Source of the DNA: Patescibacteria group bacterium
GTDB taxonomy: Bacteria; Patescibacteriota; Minisyncoccia; Phycocordibacterales; CAIRYW01
Assembly (NCBI GenBank): GCA_030917145.1
Contig: JAUPVJ010000029.1
Location: 1-13,128, forward strand
Direction of reading: 5' to 3'
Length of the DNA stretch: 13,128 nucleotides
Below the pieces are notes generated by a model. It was not told the origin of the DNA. It ran no database searches and saw only the letters and a program-made list of their open reading frames with translations. Below are positions 7,046-13,128 of the stretch, piece by piece. The stretch's first letter is position 1, and the number at the start of each line of letters is the position of its first letter. A program made the translations under genes and the position numbers.

Positions 7046-8174
7046 TTAAATTACACACTACAGTGTTTCCATAAACATCATTTCCTCCAACACCAAACCG
7101 AACAGAATCAATTGGAAGCTCTGATTTATAAGAAATATTATCATCTGACACTTTTTGACTATTCACTATTTTTATTTCACCTTTTTCATTTTCTGAAACA
7201 ATAAAAGGTTTCTTGCAAAATATCACATGATTAAACACAATATCAATATTATGATCTTTTTTTTGCACTTGAACTTCTAATTGAGGAAGTTCCAAATTTT
7301 CATAATCCCTAAGAGCTTCTAAGCAGTTTGAGTACTTGAAAGAAACTCCTTTTTCTTTACTTATACGCTCTATTAATTTATGTGCTGTAGAAAATTCCTC
7401 TAATATACTTTTGTAATAATCATGCGTATGAAAAGAAAAAATAGCTTTTTCACCTTTTAAGACCTGATCAAAAGCCTTTTCAATCTCTAAAGGGTCCAGG
7501 GTCCCCGAACCCCCCTTTGCAGCTACAGGTAAAGATCGGGCGATCCACCTTTTCATATTACCTTCTATCTGATAATTTTCTACACTTGGATGATAAGGGC
7601 TCCAAGAAGTAGTTGCTTCACTCCAATCACAAAACTCTCGCTTTACGGGAGAAATAGAAGAGTAATCGAATGGAATCCAGTCTTCCAACCAATGAGAATT
7701 TTCATTTGTCTCTACATATTTTCCAGCTCGATAAACTGAAGGAAAATAATTATGATTTAAAATAAGTTTTCCTAAAATGTATTCATACCACTTCGAATCA
7801 TTCCAATTTTTGTTCCAGCCCCAAGAACCATCTAATGGTGGGTGGTGGTAATGCCAGTAGAGACCGTCTTTTGTTTTTTTAAGATTTTCATCACTCAAGA
7901 AACCTTTTCTATAAAAATCCCAGACGGCGTGCAAATTTGCATCATGACCTCTTCTTTGAAATTCTTTGTCATTTTTAGAATAACCAGTCCAATCGAGCAT
8001 AAACCAGTTAATCACCAAAGGATTTCCGAAAGAATCTCGCAAAGACTCCCTAAGTTCTCCTGTCAATTTTTGGACCACAAGAGAAAGAGAATCCCAACTG
8101 TCTATCATATCTTCTCGCCCAAGAGTCGGTCCCTCTGTATCAATAATCGGTACAACGTAAAGAATTTTTTCCAT
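7038..8174 (-). CDS. polysaccharide-deacetylase-like protein (NodB-fold candidate)
   Basis: A 378-residue cytoplasmic protein without a signal peptide. The N-terminus runs VVPIIDTEGPTLG (7-19), where D12 and E14 sit where NodB/CE4 enzymes have their first acidic motif. HYHHPP (108-113) is a histidine cluster that could hold the metal. VYRAGKYVE (147-155) matches the 'fRaG' motif found on the next strands of the fold. FSFHTHDYY (246-254) resembles the final H-containing motif. After about residue 290 a strand-rich tail of some 90 residues follows, which I do not recognise. Similar deacetylase-like proteins occur in O-antigen loci, where they are thought to act on sugar or sugar-nucleotide intermediates rather than finished polymer. 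It starts one base after the formyltransferase, so the two probably act in sequence. The fold assignment is moderately safe; catalytic activity is inferred. Confidence 0.7.
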   Translation of the reverse strand: MEKILYVVPIIDTEGPTLGREDMIDSWDSLSLVVQKLTGELRESLRDSFGNPLVINWFMLDWTGYSKNDKEFQRRGHDANLHAVWDFYRKGFLSDENLKKTKDGLYWHYHHPPLDGSWGWNKNWNDSKWYEYILGKLILNHNYFPSVYRAGKYVETNENSHWLEDWIPFDYSSISPVKREFCDWSEATTSWSPYHPSVENYQIEGNMKRWIARSLPVAAKGGSGTLDPLEIEKAFDQVLKGEKAIFSFHTHDYYKSILEEFSTAHKLIERISKEKGVSFKYSNCLEALRDYENLELPQLEVQVQKKDHNIDIVFNHVIFCKKPFIVSENEKGEIKIVNSQKVSDDNISYKSELPIDSVRFGVGGNDVYGNTVVCNLNV

Positions 8175-8175
8175 A

Positions 8176-8970
8176 TTATTTTATAATATCTACCTTTATC
8201 TGATCGTGAACATTTTTATCCACATAAGAATCAATCATTCCACCTTCCATCAAATCTTTCAAATGCTCAACATGTGAAATATTGAAATCTTTTCTTTGAT
8301 ACAGTTTACCCTTTCCACTTTGTGGGAAGGATTTTAAAGAACCTTCAGAAAATTCTTTTATCGCTTGAATCATTAAATCTGTTCCAACTTCTATGGTTTT
8401 ATTCCCAATCACATGCTGATTGTTTCCTTTCTCTATCTTTGGTCTACCTTGATGAATTATCTCTCCAGTATCAATTCCACAATCAATCTTATGGATAGTA
8501 ACTCCAACATACTGCGGTTCATTATTGTAAAGTGGCCAAAAATTTGTACCAGAACCTCGATAATAAGGAGAAAGTCCAAGGTGCATATTTATGATCTGAG
8601 GAAAACGAGAAATTGTTTCTTCCTTTAATAAACTAGTACCGTACACCACTACAACATCAGGATTAAGCGATGAAATTTTATCAACCCAGAGTGCAGAGTT
8701 AACTTCACCTTTTGGCACCTCAAAAACCTTTTCACAAACAAATTCTTTATTCGCACCGAAAAAATTCTCCTCTTCTTTCTTCGCTAAACCAAAGTGCCAA
8801 TCCCACAGTGCTTTTTCCGGATGGCTAAGTTTTTTATCTTCAGATGATTCTCCGGACGGGTTAAATACTTTACCTTCTGAAAATATAGCTTCAACAGGAA
8901 AAACCTTGTTGATTGTGTTCGCAAAGTATTTATGTCTATATTGGTTACCTGTAAGGATTACGATGTTCAT
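8176..8970 (-). CDS. sugar N-formyltransferase (formyl_trans_N family)
   Basis: A 264-residue formyltransferase that would move a formyl group from N10-formyltetrahydrofolate to an amino group. The family's catalytic triad is visible: N128 and H130 in INMHLGLSPYYRGSG (127-141), and D167 in KIDCGIDTGEI (161-171). The spacing of 37 residues between H and D is close to that in ArnA-type enzymes. LNPDVVVVYGTSLL (102-115) is the strand before the active site. It is shorter than methionyl-tRNA formyltransferase and lacks a recognisable tRNA-binding C-terminal domain. The operon around it makes a sugar substrate much more likely than tRNA. Its ATG overlaps the stop of the preceding gene as ATGA, and it sits one base before a deacetylase-like gene. 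The exact amino sugar is unknown. Confidence 0.85.
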   Translation of the reverse strand: MNIVILTGNQYRHKYFANTINKVFPVEAIFSEGKVFNPSGESSEDKKLSHPEKALWDWHFGLAKKEEENFFGANKEFVCEKVFEVPKGEVNSALWVDKISSLNPDVVVVYGTSLLKEETISRFPQIINMHLGLSPYYRGSGTNFWPLYNNEPQYVGVTIHKIDCGIDTGEIIHQGRPKIEKGNNQHVIGNKTIEVGTDLMIQAIKEFSEGSLKSFPQSGKGKLYQRKDFNISHVEHLKDLMEGGMIDSYVDKNVHDQIKVDIIK

Positions 8971-10328
8971 GATTTTATATTTTGTAGTAAAAATTTAGCT
9001 ACTCGTTCTCCTGATTTTCCATCCGTAAAAACACACTGCTCTCTCACAAGTCTCGCGCGTTCAGATTTTAACAAAGATGGATTCAAAAGATACGAATTTA
9101 AAGATTCTACCAATTGTTCTTTACTTTTAACAAGACTAATTGCTCCTATGTCTACAGCATTTTTATAGTGCACAGTTTTATAGTACTGTGTCGGTGACTT
9201 TAGCAAAAATGGATTTTCTTTTATCTCAAAATCAATGTTCACAACAGGCCTGTCTAACACAACAGCATCTATACTAATACTTGAAGCGTAACAAACCAAA
9301 ATAGACATGTGAAACAAGGTGTCGTGAAGATGGTTTAGTTCTCCAAAATTCATATCCCAATCAACACCTCGTTTTGAGCCAAATCTTTTACCAGGTAAAT
9401 CATATTTTAAATTTGGTCTTTTTTTAAGTTCTTCTTCGTCCACAAAATCGTTGGGCTGAAAACGAACCAAGACATCAAAATCCTTTTTTAATTTCCCTGA
9501 AAATTTAAGCGAATATAGAAAATCAATCATGTCCCAATCAGAGACACTGAACGCTCTACCCATAGAAGCGTAAACCAATAACTCTTTTTGTGGATCAATA
9601 TTTATTTTTTTAAAAAAATCTTCCCTACTACTAACCTTGTTTGAATATAAAAAATCATATTGAGGTAGACCAGAAACAAACACATCTTCTTCCATTACCT
9701 CATTAAAATCTATGAGCTCTTTTTTTACTATATTGTTAAAAACAATGAGCTTATTTGGCAAAAGTCTCAACATGCAACGTGCGGTTACTTTGTCCCAAGA
9801 GTTTATAAATCCAACAGTTTTTATGTTTCTTTTTTTTGCTTCTCGCAACATTGCAATTTCCGGCTCATCAAAAAGGTGAGCCATGAAAACTAGGTCCGGA
9901 TTATATTTATCAAAAAACGTCTTAAAGGTATCGTCTTTTACCAAAGCAAAATCAATAAACCGAGCAATCTTTCTAAAAATTGGCCAGGCAAAGATCATAT
10001 TTATAAGTCTCCCAGAAAGATACCGTAAGTATTTTTTTTCATACTGACAGACTAGTTTCCTTTTTAAATCAGTGGTTTTTGTACGAAGCAATACAAATTT
10101 TAATTTAGCAAAAAGATTATCGACAAAAGACTTTGACTTCCACTCCACAACTTCAAATAAAATCCGAGGGTCATTAAACTCTTTTTTATAAAAATCTAAT
10201 TTTTCTACAGATTTTGTAAACAAGACAATTCTTATATCGTCCTCTTTTAAGAGATTTTCAAGTATGGGTGTACGCAAAATATTCTTTACTTCTACCCCCT
10301 CAAAAATTGTAATAAAAATTGTTCTCAT
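8967..10328 (-). CDS. GT-B-like surface-carbohydrate protein, 'SWD' type (copy 1)
   Basis: A 453-residue soluble protein with two Rossmann-like halves. The first half contains YNPDLVFMAHLFDEPE (142-157), then EAKKRNIKTVGFINSWD (163-179) and LPNKLIVFNNIVKKE (190-204). The second half contains DVLVRFQPNDF (285-295) and SSISIDAVVLDRPVVNIDF (349-367). The last stretch sits where GT-B enzymes, including CDP-glycerol transferases and 2-epimerases, bind the nucleotide of the donor. A basic amphipathic region around 75-130 may contact the membrane. It is a paralog of the next upstream gene and of the truncated gene at the right edge. It begins one base after its upstream neighbour and overlaps the formyltransferase by four. 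The role (glycosyl or glycerol-phosphate-like transfer, possibly nonulosonic acid transfer) is inferred from fold and context only. Confidence 0.72.
   Translation of the reverse strand: MRTIFITIFEGVEVKNILRTPILENLLKEDDIRIVLFTKSVEKLDFYKKEFNDPRILFEVVEWKSKSFVDNLFAKLKFVLLRTKTTDLKRKLVCQYEKKYLRYLSGRLINMIFAWPIFRKIARFIDFALVKDDTFKTFFDKYNPDLVFMAHLFDEPEIAMLREAKKRNIKTVGFINSWDKVTARCMLRLLPNKLIVFNNIVKKELIDFNEVMEEDVFVSGLPQYDFLYSNKVSSREDFFKKINIDPQKELLVYASMGRAFSVSDWDMIDFLYSLKFSGKLKKDFDVLVRFQPNDFVDEEELKKRPNLKYDLPGKRFGSKRGVDWDMNFGELNHLHDTLFHMSILVCYASSISIDAVVLDRPVVNIDFEIKENPFLLKSPTQYYKTVHYKNAVDIGAISLVKSKEQLVESLNSYLLNPSLLKSERARLVREQCVFTDGKSGERVAKFLLQNIKS
9814..9842. repeat. 29-base direct repeat, copy A (in GT-B-like copy 1)
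   Basis: These 29 bases are identical to 11162-11190. They encode the EAKKRNIKTV part of the 'SWD' motif region and include an 8-base homopolymer run. Flanking sequence differs at once on both sides. Confidence 0.85.
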
Positions 10329-10329
10329 T

Positions 10330-11646
10330 TTATTTTAAAGCGTCCATAAGTCTTTCTAAACATTTGCCGTAAAAAACCGATGCTTCCATGTCAACTAAAC
10401 ACATCCTAAAATCATGATCCTTTGAAGGATTATTTATAGCACTATTTACAAGTTCTTTAAATTCTTCCACGGACTTTGCAAGTCTAACTCCACCACTTTC
10501 AATCACAGGCACAAAATTATCATAGTCATAATACCTTCTTATACTATCTAGGTACGGCCTTTTTTGATATCCATCAAAACCAAACAAAACTGTAGGCTTA
10601 TCAAAGACCACAGAATCAATTGCCATTGTAGAAGGTCCGGATATTACAATATCAACATTCCTTAAGGTATTCACCAAATGCTCGTCGTCTTGTTTTCCAA
10701 TCTCAGTCATTTTTATATTTTCAAAATTTTTTGTAGCTCGATCAAAAAGTACTTTAATTCTTTCAAATTTGTTTTCTTTGTTTTCAAGTTCTCGCACAAA
10801 ATCTCCAGGTGGAAGCCGTACTAGTATTTGAAAATTTAACGGTAAAATCTCAGACAAAATTTTTACAATATCTCTGTCTACGGTATTTTCTTTCAGATAC
10901 CTATCCCCGATAGGTACAAGAAGTGCGGTTTTCTTTGAAACATCCCCACCAATCTTTTTTATAAAATCTTCACGACTTGTTTCTTTTAAATCTTTATATG
11001 AATCATAATGAACAATCCCGACAATTGAAATTAGCGGATCTTTTATATAATGATACTTTTGAGCTTCAGTCCTGACAATCTCATTCCAAACCAAAAGCTT
11101 CCCTGGAATTACCCTAATCAAACCTTTAGAAGTTAGATTATCCCAAGAACGAATCATTCCCACAGTTTTTATGTTTCTTTTTTTTGCTTCATGAATTAAA
11201 GCTATATCCAGCTCACTTTGCATGTCAGTTGAAAAGACTTTCTCTGGTTTATATTTTTCAAATAATGTGCCGAAAATATCATGTTTATAAGTTATTTTCT
11301 CCAAAAATCTAAGGAGTCCTACACCAATCCGATTGGCAAAAAACAAAGAACTAATAGCACCACTTCCTCCCATCTCTGTTTTTCTCTTTATTTTTAAAGT
11401 TTCCGTACGTAAACACGCAAAAGAAATATAGCGAAAAAAAGCTTCTCTGCGTCCTGATTTAAAAACAACTCCTTCAACAACAACACCTTCATTTGCAAAA
11501 CTTTTTTCAAAAAAATCCTTTTTCTCTCTTGGTACCAAAATAACCACTTTAAAGCCGGATGAATTTAACTTGTCTAGAATTCCAGAAGATAGAATATTTC
11601 TAGAAACTAGGGGATGAAAACTGGTAATAAAAATCTTTTTAGACAC
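10330..11646 (-). CDS. GT-B-like surface-carbohydrate protein, 'SWD' type (copy 2)
   Basis: A 438-residue paralog of the following gene, with the same order of motifs: YKPEKVFSTDMQSELD (132-147), EAKKRNIKTVGMIRSWDNLT (153-172), IPGKLLVWNEIVRTEAQ (180-196), GIVHYDSY (210-217), ILVRLPPGDF (274-283) and SGPSTMAIDSVVFDKPTVLF (336-355). The chain SWDNLTSKG...P.KLLVWNE is a motif I associate with a broad group of bacterial GT-B-like surface carbohydrate proteins. The start codon is GTG at 11646, chosen because it overlaps the methyltransferase stop by 8 bases and lines the N-terminus (MSKKIFITSF) up with MRTIFITIF of the paralog. An A8 run encodes the shared AKKR. Transferase activity is inferred, and donor and acceptor are unknown. 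Confidence 0.74.
   Translation of the reverse strand: MSKKIFITSFHPLVSRNILSSGILDKLNSSGFKVVILVPREKKDFFEKSFANEGVVVEGVVFKSGRREAFFRYISFACLRTETLKIKRKTEMGGSGAISSLFFANRIGVGLLRFLEKITYKHDIFGTLFEKYKPEKVFSTDMQSELDIALIHEAKKRNIKTVGMIRSWDNLTSKGLIRVIPGKLLVWNEIVRTEAQKYHYIKDPLISIVGIVHYDSYKDLKETSREDFIKKIGGDVSKKTALLVPIGDRYLKENTVDRDIVKILSEILPLNFQILVRLPPGDFVRELENKENKFERIKVLFDRATKNFENIKMTEIGKQDDEHLVNTLRNVDIVISGPSTMAIDSVVFDKPTVLFGFDGYQKRPYLDSIRRYYDYDNFVPVIESGGVRLAKSVEEFKELVNSAINNPSKDHDFRMCLVDMEASVFYGKCLERLMDALK
11162..11190. repeat. 29-base direct repeat, copy B (in GT-B-like copy 2)
   Basis: Identical to 9814-9842 and in the same position within the paralogous gene. Identity over 29 bases, while the surrounding DNA is strongly diverged, suggests local gene conversion or strong constraint on this segment. 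Confidence 0.85.
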
Positions 11647-12595
11647 GTTTTTTAAAAAAATTAGCCAGTCGACTGTGCAAAAGATAATACATATAAATCT
11701 TAAATTTATTTAATGAGCCTAAAGTTTTTGAATACAAATCTTTCGGGGTAGACAAGTTCTTAAACGGCGTGAGGTTTAATTTCCGTGCAACAATACGAAT
11801 ATGCACCCTAGGAATGCCTTGTATCTTTTCCTTCTTCACATACTCATCAACATCACAATGTAGAATTTCAAACCCACTTGATTCAATAAAAGCTTTTAAA
11901 ACTTCTGGTGTAAACATATACACGTGGTCAATCTTTACACTATTTTTAAAAAGACCGGATTTCTTAAGTTGATGTCTAAAGTTCATAACCTCAACAATCA
12001 AGAGACCGTCTTTCACTAAACAGTCGTGCGCCCATACAAAAAAATATTTTGGATCTAGAAAATGATTTAAAGATTGAGTACTAAGAACAACTGCAAATTT
12101 ATTTTCTCTATCGGTAAAATCTTCAATTAAAGCATGATATGTCTCAATACCCACACTACTAGCGTAAGACGCTTCTTGTCCTGAAGGTTCAATCCCGTAA
12201 ACTTTTCTTCCTGTAACTTTTTTAATTCCAGCAAGCACGCCACCCACCCCAGAACCAACTTCCATGATATCGCCTTTAACTTTTAAAAATGGCAAAAACA
12301 TGTTCGCCAAAGCTTCGCCGTGTTTTTTTGTAGTCTCATGAAGTCTTTCGCAACTAAACCCAGAACCACCAGCGCCATTATTTATAGTTTTATCTCTGTA
12401 CTCTTTCTCATAGTAAAGTGCGTAGCCCTCTTTTTTCATGCGCGGATTTATAAAAATCAACCCACACTTTTTACAAATAACTGAGATTAAATCCAGATCA
12501 TCAGTTCCTTTTTTTGATAAAATTTTATAATCATTGCCACCGCAAAAGTTACAACTTATATTTTCTTTTTCAGTTGAATTATAAGGAAAAGACAT
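11639..12595 (-). CDS. SAM-dependent methyltransferase with N-terminal Cys4 knuckle (copy 2)
   Basis: A 318-residue class I methyltransferase with CNFCGG near residue 15 and VICKKCGLIFINPRM near 39-53, giving the same C-x2-C / C-x2-C knuckle as the gene at 6050-7045. Motif I is EVGSGVGG, followed by GIEPSG, the acidic ribose contact, and QSLNHFLDPKYF. IDHVYMFTPE and a VHIRIVARKLN segment also match the first copy. The C-terminus is basic with a short hydrophobic stretch (KIYMYYLLHSRLANFF). The insert with GAGGSG before motif I is specific to this copy. It follows the truncated GT-B-like gene by 2 bases and overlaps the next gene by 8. Two copies in one operon suggest methylation of two different sugars or positions; neither substrate is known. 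Confidence 0.85.
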   Translation of the reverse strand: MSFPYNSTEKENISCNFCGGNDYKILSKKGTDDLDLISVICKKCGLIFINPRMKKEGYALYYEKEYRDKTINNGAGGSGFSCERLHETTKKHGEALANMFLPFLKVKGDIMEVGSGVGGVLAGIKKVTGRKVYGIEPSGQEASYASSVGIETYHALIEDFTDRENKFAVVLSTQSLNHFLDPKYFFVWAHDCLVKDGLLIVEVMNFRHQLKKSGLFKNSVKIDHVYMFTPEVLKAFIESSGFEILHCDVDEYVKKEKIQGIPRVHIRIVARKLNLTPFKNLSTPKDLYSKTLGSLNKFKIYMYYLLHSRLANFFKKRV

Positions 12596-12597
12596 TG

Positions 12598-13128
12598 TTA
12601 TACTATTCTAGCTAAGAAATCAACATTCCGCTTGTAAGACAAACCATCTTTAAAATAAATAAAATCATTGAAGATTTTTTGTCGTTCTTTTGATTTTACA
12701 CTTGTGTTATCAAGACAAGTATTTATATCCTTCACAAAATCATCAAAGCTCTCCGACAAAAATACAGCCTGAGCTTCAACAATTGGCTTATAGTGTCTAA
12801 AAGTATACCCTCTGTGATATTTCTCCGGGTAATTAATATTGACAACTGGCTTATCAAAAATAAAAGACTCCAAGGTCATCGTGGAAAGATAGTTAATAGA
12901 CACATCTGAGTATTTAAGCGTGTTCTTCAAATTTGCGATATCTTCTTCCTGAATCTCAATCCTTGTACCCATTTCCTTTGAAAGAAATTTTCCAGGAAAC
13001 TCGACATGAAGATTCTTAATTGTAGTGTTTAAGAAAGGTGCGAACTTGTTAAATTCTTCTTTAGGGTGCATCCGCACAAAAAGATTTGGATATCCCATAA
13101 ACTTCCCCTCATCTCTCGCAGATCGGAA
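12598..13128 (-). CDS. GT-B-like protein (copy 3), 5' end missing
   Basis: Only the C-terminal 176 codons are in the window. The frame stays open to the right edge, so the ATG at 13098 is internal and the true start lies beyond. LFVRMHPKEEF aligns with DVLVRFQPNDF and ILVRLPPGDF of the two downstream paralogs. NYLSTMTLESFIFDKPVVNI aligns with their S-[IT]-x-[AS]-I-D-[AS]-V-V-[FL]-D-[KR]-P segment at the nucleotide-binding site, with E in place of D. The tail (SYKRNVDFLARIV) ends like GERVAKFLLQNI of copy 1. The first three codons at the edge (TTC CGA TCT) equal sequencing-adapter sequence and are probably not genomic. The gene sits 2 bases before the methyltransferase and is the earliest visible member of the operon. 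Confidence 0.72.
   Translation of the reverse strand, partial: FRSARDEGKFMGYPNLFVRMHPKEEFNKFAPFLNTTIKNLHVEFPGKFLSKEMGTRIEIQEEDIANLKNTLKYSDVSINYLSTMTLESFIFDKPVVNINYPEKYHRGYTFRHYKPIVEAQAVFLSESFDDFVKDINTCLDNTSVKSKERQKIFNDFIYFKDGLSYKRNVDFLARIV
13120..13128. other. probable residual Illumina adapter at the contig end
   Basis: The last nine bases, AGATCGGAA, are exactly the first nine of the common Illumina adapter (AGATCGGAAGAGC). On the minus strand they read TTCCGATCT, the well-known adapter end. The match lies precisely at the terminus, as expected for incomplete trimming. Confidence 0.8.

Noticed and set aside
7257..7264. 8-base T runs in coding DNA, here and in the GT-B and methyltransferase genes, considered as phase-variation switches
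   Set aside because: Runs of this length are common in DNA this AT-rich, none is near a start codon in a telling way, and all frames are intact.
7842..8186. Plus-strand frame of 114 codons
   Set aside because: It is opposite the deacetylase-like gene and the end of the formyltransferase, both of which show family motifs, and its translation has none.
1..13128. tRNA, rRNA, CRISPR arrays, insertion sequences and transposase genes
   Set aside because: I saw no cloverleaf-like segment, regular spaced repeats, terminal inverted repeats or transposase motifs. Coding genes cover nearly the whole window, and no gene-free stretch exceeds about 140 bases.

Overview
The window carries 13 protein-coding genes, all on the minus strand and so read from right to left. 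It looks like a stretch of bacterial surface-glycan locus. Long lysine-rich AT-rich genes, junctions of a few bases, start codons without Shine-Dalgarno sequences and a NeuB of a divergent type make me think of a Patescibacteria/CPR bacterium. That placement is an inference; no phylogenetic marker gene is present. TGA serves as a normal stop (for example at 8967-8969), so a UGA-recoding lineage is not indicated.

Layout in transcription order. (1) An operon of at least ten genes from the right edge down to 2134: a 5'-truncated GT-B-like protein, a methyltransferase with an N-terminal Cys4 knuckle, two related GT-B-like proteins of the 'SWD' type, a formyltransferase, a polysaccharide-deacetylase-like protein, a second Cys4 methyltransferase, then neuC, neuB, neuA and a D-2-hydroxyacid dehydrogenase. 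Junctions range from an 11-base overlap to a 7-base gap. (2) A 54-base gap holding a probable promoter, then an EamA/DMT-family membrane transporter (1159-2079) that ends in a good rho-independent terminator. (3) A second probable promoter and a GT-B-like gene that runs off the left edge (1-1021).

How the genes work together. NeuC (hydrolysing 2-epimerase), NeuB (condensation with phosphoenolpyruvate) and NeuA (CMP activation) form a complete core route to a CMP-activated nonulosonic acid, which could be sialic acid or a legionaminic-type relative. The upstream genes look like glycan assembly and decoration: three paralogous GT-B-like proteins, two paralogous methyltransferases, and an adjacent deacetylase-like/formyltransferase pair that could replace an N-acetyl by an N-formyl group. 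The dehydrogenase, coupled to neuA by overlap, has no known place in this pathway.

Two features concern the sequence itself. Base composition changes sharply near 2100: sampled lines are about half GC to the left and about a quarter to a third GC to the right, which suggests that the glycan operon was acquired. The last nine bases equal the start of the common Illumina adapter, so the right edge is probably a contig end with residual adapter.
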